A DNA stretch of 64,000 nt from JAXMEB01 sp046348545 (GCA_046348545.1 JAXMEB010000003.1:186001-250000), one strand, 5' to 3'. Positions 15,316 to 24,850 are shown, counted from the stretch's first letter. Notes: generated from the sequence alone by a model not told the origin. Translations and numbers: made by a program.

Positions 15316-17730
15316 CTACAATACAATGGGCTCAGCAGCCAATGATAATTTTTGAAGTACTTCCTGGGCTCTTTCTAATACCCCATGAGGTACACCAGCG
15401 AGCTTAGCAACCTGCAAGCCATAGCTTTTATTAGCGGGCCCCTTCTCAACGGTATGTAGAAAAATTAAATGTCCTTCAAATTCTTTTGCATCTAAATGAA
15501 CGTTATCTGCGTTTTCAAGCTTTTCGGCTACTTGTGTTAGTTCGAAATAGTGTGTTGAGAACAGAGTATAAGCTTTAATTTCTTTGCTTAAGTATTCCAA
15601 ACAAGCTGTTGCTAAGGCGAGACCATCATAAGTGCTGGTACCCCTGCCAATTTCATCGAGCAGTACCAGACTTTGTGAAGTGGCATTGTGTAGGATATTT
15701 GCTGTTTCAGTCATTTCAACCATAAATGTTGACAAGCCAGAGGCCAAATCATCGCTGGCACCGATACGGGTAAAAATGCGATCAATTGGACCCAAGGTTG
15801 CTGTTCGAGCTGGCACATAGCTCCCAATAGAAGCTAATATGACTATCAAGGCTGTTTGTCGCATATAGGTTGATTTGCCGCCCATGTTGGGTCCTGTGAT
15901 GAGTAACACCTTGCGCTTTGGATCGAGTTTAATATCGTTTGGAATAAAAGGCGCAGAGAGTGTATGCTCAATGACAGGATGTCGACCCGCTTCAATAGTC
16001 AATTCATGGGTGTCGACCAGCGTTGGACAGCACAGATTAAATTCAATAGCATTTTTAGCAAACGAAACAAGGACATCCAGTAGCGCAAGATATTGAGCTG
16101 TTTGCTGAAGATTGGGTAAATCTTGTTGGAGCTCAGTTAATAAACCTTCATATAGGGCTTTTTCCTTTTCTAATGCTCGATCTTTCGCACTGAGCACTTT
16201 ATCCTCATAGGCTTTTAATTCGGGCGTGATAAAACGTTCAACGTTTTTAAGAGTTTGGCGTCTAATATAGTCTGCAGGCGCTGAATTAGCTTGAGTGCGA
16301 CTAAGCTCAATATAAAAACCATGAATCCGGTTAAACCCTACCTTTAAGGTGGCAAGCTGAGTTCTTTTTCGCTCTCTATCTTCTAGATCGAATAAGAATT
16401 GAGTGCTGTTGTCACTGATTTGTCTGAGTTCGTCCAGTTCAGCGTCATATCCTGGTCTAATCACACCGCCATCTCGAATAAGCATGGGAGGTGCTTCAAT
16501 AATAGCGCGCTCTAGCAGTGTGCTGACTTCATTATGTATTCTGAGTTTGATCGTTTTAAGCAGCTCTTCTGCTTTGAAACCTTCTAGTGTTTTTAAAATA
16601 CAAGGAACGGCCTGTAGACTTTCTTTGAGCTTCACTAAATCACGAGGACGAGCAGAACGAAGTGCGATACGCGTCAGGATCCGTTCCATGTCTCCGATGG
16701 ATGCTAGATGTGGTCTGATATGTTCGAATAGATGATCTGCTAAGCAGGCTGCCACACAAACTTGTCTGCGTTCAATTTTTTTATGGTCTCTGAGTGGGCC
16801 TTGAAGCCAGCGATTGAATAATCGACTGCCCATTGGCGTTACCGTGGTATCATAATGAGCGGCTAAAGTATGTTTAGTATGGCCTTGTGGATGACGCGTG
16901 AGTTCTAGGTGTTTTCTCGTATGTGCATCTAGGAAGAGATACTTATGGGGTTGCTCGACTTTGAGGGTTCGAATATGAACCAGTGGTGTTCGTTGTGTTT
17001 CTAAAGCATATTTAAGTAATGCGCCAGCCGCCATGATGCCAAGTGGTAAGGCTTCGCATTCAAATGCTTGTAAATGAGCTACTTGAAACTGTTTACAAAG
17101 GCGCTCTTGCGCTTGACTCAATTCAAAATCCCAAGTAGGACGTTTTTGAAGAGCAGGCAGTACTCTAATGCATTCCGGCAATGAGAAATCTTCCGGGACA
17201 AGCGTTTCTTTCGGCGCTAGTCGTAACAATTCACTTTGAAGTGTTGGAAGATCACATTCTTGGATCCAAAATCGCCCGGCACTCATATCCAATATGGCAA
17301 GTCCATAACGAGGTTCAGGTTTAGCTTTAAAGGTGATAGCAGCCAGTAGGCATTCATCTTGAGTATCTAAAAGAGCTTCATCTGTGACGGTGCCAGGCGT
17401 TAAGATACGAGTTACTTCCCGGTGCATTGGGCCTTTGGTGGTTTGTGGATCGCCCACTTGTTCGCAGATCACAACGGTATGACCTTTCTGTACTAACTTT
17501 GCTAAATAACTTTCTGCCGCATGAAAGGGAACGCCTGCCATCGGGATTGGTGTGCCTGCAGATTGTCCCCGAGCCGTGAGGGTAATATCCAGTAAGCGAG
17601 ACGCTAGCACAGCATCGTCAAAGAAGAGCTCATAAAAATCGCCCATCCGGTAGAACAAAAGGTTGCCAGGGTATTGTGCTTTGATATCTAAGTACTGCTG
17701 CATCATAGGTGTGTGTGTAGATTGGGACAT
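15316..17730 (-). CDS. mutS: DNA mismatch repair protein MutS, lacking the C-terminal tetramerisation tail
   Basis: 804 residues from MSQSTHTPMMQQYLDIK. The mismatch-contacting FYRMGDFYELF is near residue 30, Walker A is GPNMGGKST and Walker B region is LVLLDEIGRGTST. It recognises mispairs as part of methyl-directed repair. The protein ends just after the ATPase/helix-turn-helix region (VLERAQEVLQKL), whereas E. coli MutS (853) continues about 50 residues with a tetramerisation domain. A miniature element abuts the stop. An upstream extension to 17877 is not MutS-like, so I start at 17730. Confidence 0.95.
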   Translation of the reverse strand: MSQSTHTPMMQQYLDIKAQYPGNLLFYRMGDFYELFFDDAVLASRLLDITLTARGQSAGTPIPMAGVPFHAAESYLAKLVQKGHTVVICEQVGDPQTTKGPMHREVTRILTPGTVTDEALLDTQDECLLAAITFKAKPEPRYGLAILDMSAGRFWIQECDLPTLQSELLRLAPKETLVPEDFSLPECIRVLPALQKRPTWDFELSQAQERLCKQFQVAHLQAFECEALPLGIMAAGALLKYALETQRTPLVHIRTLKVEQPHKYLFLDAHTRKHLELTRHPQGHTKHTLAAHYDTTVTPMGSRLFNRWLQGPLRDHKKIERRQVCVAACLADHLFEHIRPHLASIGDMERILTRIALRSARPRDLVKLKESLQAVPCILKTLEGFKAEELLKTIKLRIHNEVSTLLERAIIEAPPMLIRDGGVIRPGYDAELDELRQISDNSTQFLFDLEDRERKRTQLATLKVGFNRIHGFYIELSRTQANSAPADYIRRQTLKNVERFITPELKAYEDKVLSAKDRALEKEKALYEGLLTELQQDLPNLQQTAQYLALLDVLVSFAKNAIEFNLCCPTLVDTHELTIEAGRHPVIEHTLSAPFIPNDIKLDPKRKVLLITGPNMGGKSTYMRQTALIVILASIGSYVPARTATLGPIDRIFTRIGASDDLASGLSTFMVEMTETANILHNATSQSLVLLDEIGRGTSTYDGLALATACLEYLSKEIKAYTLFSTHYFELTQVAEKLENADNVHLDAKEFEGHLIFLHTVEKGPANKSYGLQVAKLAGVPHGVLERAQEVLQKLSLAAEPIVL

Positions 17731-17929
17731 CGCTGACCTTGCTTTGTTGCGCGCTTTGAATGGCGGCATTCTAGCAAGGGTCTTTATATCGAAGCTATAT
17801 GTTATCTGACAAACTGCTTCGTTTATCGGTGTGAGTGAACCGCTTATCTGGATAATCGGCAATCCAGTTGATTCCAAATTTCCATCTTGCTACCTTCTCA
17901 TCACACAACATTTTTGAGGAGTTTTTGTG

Positions 17930-18187
17930 ATGTATGATTTAAATGTAAATGAAGCAACAGCAGTTTCTGGTGGTAACAATGATGTATTAGGCGCTCTATT
18001 AGTATTGGGTGGGATTGTAACGTTAGGCACTATTGCAGCAATTGGTTCAACGCCGCGTCGTACACCCTATTGCAGACAAGTGATCACACCGTTTACTGAA
18101 GAAACACCAGTCTATGATCCTTACACGGGTAGATTTCTAGGTACTCAAATTAATTCCTACGAAAAAACTGAAACAATTTGCACCTAA
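17930..18187 (+). CDS. Small double-glycine-leader peptide (bacteriocin-like precursor)
   Basis: 85 residues. The N-terminus MYDLNVNEATAVSGG matches the leader pattern of class II bacteriocins (acidic/hydrophobic leader ending Gly-Gly), followed by a glycine-rich hydrophobic segment (VLGALLVLGGIVTLG) and a polar tail with TPVYDPYTGRFLG. GAGGA at 17916-17920 precedes a GTG/ATG pair; ATG at 17930 chosen. It is 27 bases before the next gene. No ABC peptidase transporter is visible here, so secretion is unproven. Confidence 0.65.
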   Translation: MYDLNVNEATAVSGGNNDVLGALLVLGGIVTLGTIAAIGSTPRRTPYCRQVITPFTEETPVYDPYTGRFLGTQINSYEKTETICT

Positions 18188-18214
18188 TCAATCCAATAGT
18201 AAGAGGAACCAATC

Positions 18215-18769
18215 ATGGGTTTAGATAAAAAAAGAGTTGTTACGAGTTTTATTGGATTGGGAGCCTTGTATCTGATTGGCGCAGGTGGTTTTTCATTGAT
18301 AGGTGCGCTGGCGACGAGTGGGGTGGTGGGCGCAATTGGATATGGATTCTATGAAGCACTCAAAGACGGAGGTTGGCAGCTAAATTCAGGGGTAAGCTAT
18401 CATCATAGCGTATCAGGTAGGCCATCCGTCGTGGTCGTAGAAGAACATCATCACCATCGGCCACAGCGGGGATTTTGGCCAAGTTTCTTTAATTTTGGAG
18501 GTTCTATGTATCGAGGCAATTCAAGTGTTCATCAAACAGGGAGTAGATTTATACCGGCTGCTCAGTCTGGTTCTAATGTGCGTCCAACAGGCAGTACATT
18601 TGTACCCGCTAACTCTCACGTTCACCAAACCGGCAGTTCGTTTTTACCAGCGTTTTCAGGTTATGGTCAAAGCAGTTCTTCCGTTCGCCAAACTGGGACT
18701 ACATTTGTACCAGCCACAACGTCAGGCTCATCAATTCGTCAGACAGGTAGTACCTTCCGTCCCGCATAA
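18215..18769 (+). CDS. Small membrane protein with repeated QTGSxFxPA motifs
   Basis: 184 residues, family not recognised. A hydrophobic N-terminal segment (SFIGLGALYLIGAGGFSLIG, about residues 10-45) is followed by a His-rich stretch (EEHHHHRPQ) and a Ser/Gly-rich C-terminal half. That half holds five copies of a motif like VHQTGSRFIPA, VRPTGSTFVPA and IRQTGSTFRPA spaced 15-20 residues apart. The ribosome binding site AGAGGA precedes ATG. It probably forms an operon with the double-glycine peptide. Confidence 0.7.
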   Translation: MGLDKKRVVTSFIGLGALYLIGAGGFSLIGALATSGVVGAIGYGFYEALKDGGWQLNSGVSYHHSVSGRPSVVVVEEHHHHRPQRGFWPSFFNFGGSMYRGNSSVHQTGSRFIPAAQSGSNVRPTGSTFVPANSHVHQTGSSFLPAFSGYGQSSSSVRQTGTTFVPATTSGSSIRQTGSTFRPA

Positions 18770-18787
18770 TCAGTATTTTCTCTTTTG

Positions 18788-18813
18788 CCCTTCTCTCGAC
18801 AATGAGAGAGGGG
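18788..18813 (+). terminator. Stem-loop between the repeat protein and recA
   Basis: CCCTTCTCTC and GAGAGAGGGG form a 10-bp stem (one G-T pair) with a 6-base loop, 18 bases after the preceding stop. There is no T tract right after it, so it may be a weak terminator or a small palindromic repeat. Confidence 0.45.
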
Positions 18814-18945
18814 TGTCCTCGTATTTTACAAAAACGTCAGAAAAATAACTTTCAAATCCCTCGCCTAGGTTTCTTTCAGTAAGCTATGTAATAATAACCG
18901 TTTCTTTTAGAAGATTTGGTTGGTTTACTTTGCGGGAGAGGGCTG

Positions 18946-20025
18946 ATGGACAAAGATAACAAAATGGATGCGAACAAGCGTAAAGCGCTAGATGCTGCGC
19001 TTGCACAAATCGATCGTCAATTTGGTAAAGGTTCTGTGATGCGCTTGGGTGAGAAGGGGGCGCAGAATGATATTGAAGCGATTTCAACCGGTTCCTTAGG
19101 GCTTGATGTTGCGCTTGGAATTGGTGGTTTACCTAAGGGGCGCATTGTAGAAATCTATGGACCAGAATCTTCTGGTAAAACCACGCTGACCTTGCAAGTG
19201 ATTGCAGAGTGCCAACGTGCAGGTGGTACAGCGGCTTTCGTGGATGCAGAGCATGCGTTGGATCCGATTTATGCTGAGAAGCTGGGCGTCAATTTAGAAG
19301 AGCTTTTAATTTCCCAACCGGATACGGGTGAGCAAGCTTTAGAAATTACAGATATGTTGGTTCGTTCAGGCGCAGTCGATGTTGTGGTGGTAGACTCAGT
19401 AGCAGCGCTCACGCCTAAAGCTGAAATTGAAGGTGACATGGGCGATCATCATGTAGGTTTACAGGCTCGTTTGATGTCTCAAGCGTTGCGTAAACTCACA
19501 GCGAATATCAAACGTTCTAACTCCATGGTTATTTTTATTAACCAAATTCGCATGAAAATTGGTGTGATGTTTGGTAACCCTGAAACCACGACGGGGGGTA
19601 ATGCCTTAAAGTTTTATGCTTCTGTTCGCTTAGACATTCGTCGTACCGGCTCTATCAAGCGTGGCGAAGAAGTCATTGGCAGTGAAACTCGTGTGAAAGT
19701 GGTTAAAAATAAAGTTGCGCCACCTTTCAGACAAACTGAATTTGAGATTTTCTATGGTGAGGGTATTTCTCGTTTGGGAGAAGTGGTTGATTTAGGCGTT
19801 AAAGAAGGTTTTATTGAAAAAGCGGGCGCTTGGTATAGCTACAAAGGCACGAAGATAGGTCAAGGTAAAGAAAACGCCAAGCAGTATTTGCGTGAAAATC
19901 CACAAATTGCCCAAGAACTTGAAGCAACGCTACGCCAGAAATTGCTCACCGATCTACGTTCTAGACAGGAAGCCAAGTCAGCTGCTGCTGATGTTGTCAT
20001 GGAATATGAAGAAGTAGAAGAATAA
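18946..20025 (+). CDS. recA: Recombinase RecA
   Basis: 359 residues. Walker A is GPESSGKTT, and VVVVDSVAALTPKAEIEG, INQIRMKIGVMFGNPETTTGGNALKFY are hallmark RecA segments; the acidic tail ends EYEEVEE. Start at 18946 follows GGGAGAGGG. It drives homologous recombination and DNA damage tolerance. No CTGT-N8-ACAG LexA box is visible in the 170 bases upstream, which agrees with several intracellular Legionellales lacking a classical SOS response. No recX follows. Confidence 0.98.
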   Translation: MDKDNKMDANKRKALDAALAQIDRQFGKGSVMRLGEKGAQNDIEAISTGSLGLDVALGIGGLPKGRIVEIYGPESSGKTTLTLQVIAECQRAGGTAAFVDAEHALDPIYAEKLGVNLEELLISQPDTGEQALEITDMLVRSGAVDVVVVDSVAALTPKAEIEGDMGDHHVGLQARLMSQALRKLTANIKRSNSMVIFINQIRMKIGVMFGNPETTTGGNALKFYASVRLDIRRTGSIKRGEEVIGSETRVKVVKNKVAPPFRQTEFEIFYGEGISRLGEVVDLGVKEGFIEKAGAWYSYKGTKIGQGKENAKQYLRENPQIAQELEATLRQKLLTDLRSRQEAKSAAADVVMEYEEVEE

Positions 20026-20054
20026 TAGTAACCCTCACCCGGCGTTTCACGCCA

Positions 20055-20109
20055 CTCTCTCCCATAATCCGTCTTCGCTAAAGCTTCGGATGGACAAGTT
20101 GGGAGAGGG
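20055..20109. repeat. Long imperfect palindrome between recA and alaS
   Basis: CTCTCTCCCA at 20055 pairs with TGGGAGAGGG at 20100 and encloses a second arm pair (ATCCG...CGGAT). It may terminate recA transcription or be a REP-like repeat; phrases such as CGAAGCTTTAGCG occur again after the tRNA-Ser gene near 24550. Confidence 0.5.
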
Positions 20110-20136
20110 GAGGATTTTAAATGAGATACATTGAAA

Positions 20137-22755
20137 ATGAAATTGAATATCTTACGTGAGAAGTTTTTAGCGTATTTTAAGAGAAATGGTCACACGGTGG
20201 TGCCTAGTAGTTCAACAGTGCCAGGAAACGATCCGACATTGTTATTTACTAATGCTGGCATGGTTCAATTTAAAGAAGTTTTTCTGGGCACAGAGAAACG
20301 CAACTATCAGCGGGCTGTGAGCAGTCAGTGTTGCATCCGTGCTGGCGGGAAACATAACGATTTAGAAAATGTAGGTTACACCGCTCGGCATCATACGTTT
20401 TTCGAGATGTTGGGTAATTTTAGCTTCGGTGATTATTTTAAGCGTGAAGCTATTCGATATGCGTGGGAATTCTTAACCAAAGAACTTAATTTACCTCCTG
20501 AAAAGCTTTGGGTGACGGTTTTTGAGGAAGATGATGAAGCCGCAGATATTTGGTTAAAAGAAATGGGCGTCAGCAAAGAGCGTTTTTCTCGTTGTGGTGC
20601 CAAAGATAATTTTTGGGCCATGGGTGATACGGGCCCTTGTGGTCCTTGTTCAGAAATATATTTTGATCATGGACCAAGCGTTCCAGGCGGTCCGCCGGGT
20701 TCGCCTGAAGCAGAGGGTGATCGGTATGTTGAAATTTGGAATCTGGTGTTCATGCAATATGAACGTTCATCGGATGGAACCTTGGCCCCGCTCCCTATGA
20801 AAGCCGTGGATACGGGAATGGGGCTTGAGCGGATCAGTGCGGTCTTGCAGGGCGTGCATAGTAACTATGACACCGATCTATTCCAAAATTTGATCCGAAG
20901 AGCAGCCGACTTACTGCATGTGAAAGATATTCAGGCACAATCGTTGAAAGTGATTGCAGATCATATTCGAGCTTGTAGCTTTTTGATTCAAGATGGTGTA
21001 ATGCCTTCCAATGAAGGGCGTGGCTATGTCTTGCGTCGAATTATGCGTCGCGCACTTCGTCATGGTTACAAATTAGGGGCTCAAGATTTTTTCTTTCATA
21101 AAATGGTAGCCCCTTTAGTCAAAGAGATGGCAGAAGCTTACCCTAACTTAAAAGAAAACCAAGCGTTAATTGAAAAGATTATTTTAAAAGAAGAAGAACA
21201 ATTCGCTAGAACACTTGAATCAGGTATGAAGCTTTTAGATGAGGCGATTGCTGACTTAAAGGGTAAAACAATTTCAGGCGAAATTGTTTTTAAATTGTAT
21301 GACACGTATGGCTTTCCGGTTGATTTGACCGCGGATATTGCTAGAGAGCGGGATTTGCACATTGATGAAGCTGGCTTTGAGCGCTTGATGACCGAGCAGA
21401 GACAGCGTGCGCGGGAAGCGAGTCAATTCGGTGTTGATTATACGAAAGCCTTGAAGCTTGAAGTGAAAAGTGAATTCACAGGGCATGAAAAATTAGAAGA
21501 TCAGTCCAATATCGTTGTCGTTTTGAAAGATAATCAGCCTTGCGATACTCTAAAGCAAGGTGAAAAAGGTGCCATTGTATTGGCGACTACGCCATTTTAC
21601 GGAGAATCTGGTGGACAGGTTGGTGATCAGGGTGTTTTAGTCACGGGCGGTGCACGTTTCCAAGTAGAAGACACTCACAAAGCTAGTGAAGCGATTGTAC
21701 ATTATGGACATGTGATTTCAGGTGTCTTAAAACAAGGTGAGACTGTTCACGCTTATGTCGATGAAAAACGTCGAAGAGAAATTGTATTAAATCATTCAGC
21801 GACGCATTTATTACATGCGGCTTTGCGCAAAGTCCTGGGGACCCATGTGATTCAAAAAGGTTCTTTAGTCGCGCCCGATCGTTTGCGGTTTGATTTCTCT
21901 CACTTTTCAGCATTGACTGCAGAAGAGATTCTAAAAATTGAAGATTTGGTGAACGAAAAAATTCGAGAAGATTTATCCGCCAAAATCGAAATCACAGATT
22001 CAGAAACGGCGCAGAAAAAAGGTGCTATGGCGTTGTTTGGTGAAAAATATGGTGACAAAGTTCGTATGTTAGCGATGGGTGATTTTTCATTAGAACTTTG
22101 TGGTGGGACCCACGTTGAGCGAACTGGTGAAGTGGGTTCAATGAAAATCATTTCTGAAACCGGTATTGCAAGTGGTATTCGTCGAATTGAAGCGATTACA
22201 GGTCAGGCTGCGATTGATTATGCGCGTGCAGATGAAGCAATCTTGAAAAATATAGCGGCTTTATTGAAGACAGAAAAAGGCAAAGCGATGAGCAAAGTGG
22301 CTGATTTGGCGAATCATGCTAAGCAGCTTGAAAAAGAAAATCAGATGCTAAAACAAAAGTTAGCACAATCTTCACAAGTAGACTGGAAGTCTAATGCTAA
22401 AGAAATTAGCGGGATAAAAGTATTGGTGACAGAGATCCCAGGTGCGGATATCAAGCTCTTGCGAACCATGGTTGATGATTATAAAGCGCACTTTAAGACC
22501 GCTGTGATTGTGCTAGCCAGCGTTGAAGATCAAAAGGTGAGCTTGTTAGCCGGCGTGACTTCAGACGTTACTAATAAGGTAGCAGCAGGAGAGTTGGTTA
22601 ACTTTGTTGCTCAGCAAGTTGGTGGCAAAGGCGGCGGACGTCCTGAACTCGCACAAGCAGGCGGCACACAGCCAGACAACTTGCAAGGTGCACTTAAGAG
22701 CGTTGACAAATGGTTGTCTGACCGCTTAGAAACAAAAGAACAGCGTAGAATGTAA
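20137..22755 (+). CDS. alaS: Alanyl-tRNA synthetase
   Basis: 872 residues, standard length. Class II motifs (NDPTLLFTNAGMVQFK, GYTARHHTFFEMLGNFSFGDYFK, GMGLERISAVLQG) are followed by the editing domain (NHSATHLLHAALR, LELCGGTHVERTGEVG) and the C-Ala domain with a GGKGGGRPELAQAGG tail. It charges tRNA-Ala and hydrolyses mischarged Ser/Gly. A TTG at 20131 is an alternative start two codons upstream; neither has a strong ribosome binding site. Confidence 0.97.
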   Translation: MKLNILREKFLAYFKRNGHTVVPSSSTVPGNDPTLLFTNAGMVQFKEVFLGTEKRNYQRAVSSQCCIRAGGKHNDLENVGYTARHHTFFEMLGNFSFGDYFKREAIRYAWEFLTKELNLPPEKLWVTVFEEDDEAADIWLKEMGVSKERFSRCGAKDNFWAMGDTGPCGPCSEIYFDHGPSVPGGPPGSPEAEGDRYVEIWNLVFMQYERSSDGTLAPLPMKAVDTGMGLERISAVLQGVHSNYDTDLFQNLIRRAADLLHVKDIQAQSLKVIADHIRACSFLIQDGVMPSNEGRGYVLRRIMRRALRHGYKLGAQDFFFHKMVAPLVKEMAEAYPNLKENQALIEKIILKEEEQFARTLESGMKLLDEAIADLKGKTISGEIVFKLYDTYGFPVDLTADIARERDLHIDEAGFERLMTEQRQRAREASQFGVDYTKALKLEVKSEFTGHEKLEDQSNIVVVLKDNQPCDTLKQGEKGAIVLATTPFYGESGGQVGDQGVLVTGGARFQVEDTHKASEAIVHYGHVISGVLKQGETVHAYVDEKRRREIVLNHSATHLLHAALRKVLGTHVIQKGSLVAPDRLRFDFSHFSALTAEEILKIEDLVNEKIREDLSAKIEITDSETAQKKGAMALFGEKYGDKVRMLAMGDFSLELCGGTHVERTGEVGSMKIISETGIASGIRRIEAITGQAAIDYARADEAILKNIAALLKTEKGKAMSKVADLANHAKQLEKENQMLKQKLAQSSQVDWKSNAKEISGIKVLVTEIPGADIKLLRTMVDDYKAHFKTAVIVLASVEDQKVSLLAGVTSDVTNKVAAGELVNFVAQQVGGKGGGRPELAQAGGTQPDNLQGALKSVDKWLSDRLETKEQRRM

Positions 22756-22837
22756 AGTGTTCTCGCAGAAGGCCTGTAAGTTTTGGTATTCTGCACAATT
22801 CATGTTAACATTTCGCGCCCATTAGGAAATTAAGCTG

Positions 22838-24082
22838 ATGGCCTTAATCGTACAGAAATTTGGTGGCTCTTCGGTAGCAAACTTGGATTGCATCCGGCGT
22901 GTTGCCCGTAAGGTGAAAGCAACACGAGATGCAGGGCATCAAGTGATTGTTGTGGTTTCTGCTATGCAGGGTGAAACCGATCGTCTCGATAAGATGGCAA
23001 AAGAACTTGCGAATATGCCGCACCCTCGAGAGGTGGATGTACTGCTCTCTACTGGAGAGCAAGTAACAATCGCTCTTTTGGCGATTGCGCTGCAAGATGT
23101 TGGTTGCATGGCTAAATCATATACGGGGCAACAAGCTGGTATTTGGACTAACCACCAGCATACACGTGCGCGAATTGAGAGGATTGAAGACGCTCATATT
23201 CGAGCTGATTTGAAGCAGGGGTATGTTGTTGTAGTTGCGGGCTTCCAAGGCGTCGATTCGCATGGCAACATAACGACCTTGGGCCGTGGTGGTTCAGATA
23301 CGACTGCGGTTGCGATAGCCGCTGCGATGAAAGCGGAAGAGTGTCAGATTTACACGGACGTGGATGGGGTGTATACGACCGATCCACGTATGGTGCCTGA
23401 AGCTAGGAGAATGGATCGGGTTACTTTTGAAGAGATGTTAGAACTTTCGAGCCTAGGCGCGAAGGTATTACAGATTCGATCTGTAGAGTTTGCAGGAAAA
23501 TATAACGTACCAGTCAGAGTGTTATCGACGTTTAAGGAGGGACCAGGCACCTTGATTACGTTTGAACAAAAAGGAATGGAGCAGCCTGTAGTGTCAGGTG
23601 TAGCCTTTAGCCGGGATGAAGCGAGGCTAGTGATTCGAGGGATCCCAGATATTCCCGGTGTTGCCGGTCAGATACTGGGGCCTATCAGTGACGATGGGAT
23701 TGAAGTGGATATGATTATCCAAAATATGGGAGATGATGGAACGACTGATTTTACATTCACCGTTCACCGTCGAGATTACCCATTGGCTTTGAATCTATTA
23801 CAAGCGATTGCCCAAAAATTAGGTGCAACAGCGGTACTAGGGGATAAGAATATTGCGAAGGTCTCATTGGTGGGTGTTGGAATGCGATCACATGCAGGGA
23901 TTGCCAGTCGAATGTTTCAGGTGTTGGGACAAGAGGGGATCAATATTCAGTTGATCACCACATCAGAAATTAAAGTTTCGGTGGTAATAGACGAAAAATA
24001 CTTAGAGCTGGGGGTGAGAGCCCTGCATGCTGCGTTTGGATTACACGAGCTACCGAAAGCAGAAGCCATTGTTTTTAAATAA
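22838..24082 (+). CDS. lysC: Aspartate kinase
   Basis: 414 residues. The N-terminal KFGGSSVAN motif, LGRGGSDTTAVA and YTDVDGVYTTDPR define the kinase domain; two ACT domains occupy about residues 265-414 (VSLVGVGMRSHAGIASRMF), implying feedback control by lysine and/or threonine. It catalyses the first step of the Lys/Thr/Met/diaminopimelate pathway. No lysine riboswitch fits in the 82-base gap after alaS. Confidence 0.95.
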   Translation: MALIVQKFGGSSVANLDCIRRVARKVKATRDAGHQVIVVVSAMQGETDRLDKMAKELANMPHPREVDVLLSTGEQVTIALLAIALQDVGCMAKSYTGQQAGIWTNHQHTRARIERIEDAHIRADLKQGYVVVVAGFQGVDSHGNITTLGRGGSDTTAVAIAAAMKAEECQIYTDVDGVYTTDPRMVPEARRMDRVTFEEMLELSSLGAKVLQIRSVEFAGKYNVPVRVLSTFKEGPGTLITFEQKGMEQPVVSGVAFSRDEARLVIRGIPDIPGVAGQILGPISDDGIEVDMIIQNMGDDGTTDFTFTVHRRDYPLALNLLQAIAQKLGATAVLGDKNIAKVSLVGVGMRSHAGIASRMFQVLGQEGINIQLITTSEIKVSVVIDEKYLELGVRALHAAFGLHELPKAEAIVFK

Positions 24083-24130
24083 TGGTGATATAAATAACCG
24101 GTTTTGGTGCACGAGTTAGGAGATGTTTCA

Positions 24131-24343
24131 ATGCTCATATTGACAAGAAGAGTCGGTGAAACGCTGATGATAGGTGATAACGTCACTGTCACTGTCTTAG
24201 GTGTCAAAGGCAACCAAGTACGCATTGGTGTTAATGCCCCCAAAGAAATTTCAGTTCACCGGGAAGAAATCTATCAAAGGATTCAGAAGGAAAAAGCCGA
24301 TCAAGGCGGCTCAATATCTTCAGAAGAGAAAACAGGCGAATAA
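24131..24343 (+). CDS. csrA: Carbon storage/translation regulator CsrA
   Basis: 70 residues beginning MLILTRRVGETLMIGD, with the RNA-binding GVNAPKEISVHREEIY segment intact. It is a post-transcriptional regulator binding GGA motifs in mRNA leaders; in Legionella and Coxiella it governs developmental phase. AGGAG precedes the ATG at 24131. It follows lysC, as in many gammaproteobacteria. Confidence 0.97.
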   Translation: MLILTRRVGETLMIGDNVTVTVLGVKGNQVRIGVNAPKEISVHREEIYQRIQKEKADQGGSISSEEKTGE

Positions 24344-24389
24344 AAGCTTAACCTTTCGAATCGGAAGTGTTAACATTTTGCCTGCTCGT

Positions 24390-24481
24390 GGAGAGATGGC
24401 CGAGAGGCCGAAGGCGCTCCCCTGCTAAGGGAGTATGGGGGTTAAACTCCATCGAGGGTTCGAATCCCTCTCTCTCCGCCA
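24390..24481 (+). tRNA. tRNA-Ser (anticodon GCU)
   Basis: A 92-base class II tRNA with a long variable arm. The acceptor stem pairs GGAGAGA with TCTCTCC, a CCA end is encoded, the anticodon stem is CTCCC/GGGAG with loop CTGCTAA, and the T arm contains GGTTCGAATCC. It reads AGC/AGU. Confidence 0.97.
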
Positions 24482-24607
24482 GTCTACGTTCTTCGAATTT
24501 CGCCTGGCGAAGCCAGGATGAAGTGATTTAGAACGGAGTCTGCCCGGCGAAGCTTTTAGCGTAGACGGGCCATCAAGCCATTTTATTTATACACACGGAT
24601 TGTTCAC

Positions 24608-24850
24608 ATGCACTATGTTTATCTGCTTCGTAGTCTAGAAGCAACGGAAGAAACATACGTTGGTATTACATTCAATCTAAGAAGGCGCCTTTTAGATCAT
24701 AATTAAGGCAGATCTATCTATACCTCGAAATATAAACCTTGGAAGTTAGTGGGGTACTTTGCCTTTGAAGATAGGAATAAAGCCTTTGAATTTGAAAAAT
24801 ATCTAAAATCGCACGCAGGGCGTGCATTTGCTAATAAAAGATTTTGGTGA
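24608..24850 (+). pseudogene. GIY-YIG nuclease-like gene with an internal stop
   Basis: The frame reads MHYVYLLRSLEATEETYVGI, then LRRRLLDHN, a TAA stop at 24704-24706, and continues GRSIYTSKYKPWKLVGYF through a natural end near AFANKRFW. The order matches small GIY-YIG (UPF0213/YhbQ-like) nucleases, whose HN-K-GRS position usually has a lysine, so a single AAA to TAA change explains the stop. An intact relative is at 36484. Confidence 0.85.

Noticed and set aside
22756..22837. Leader of lysC as a lysine riboswitch
   Set aside because: The 82-base gap is far too short for the aptamer and no characteristic stems are visible.
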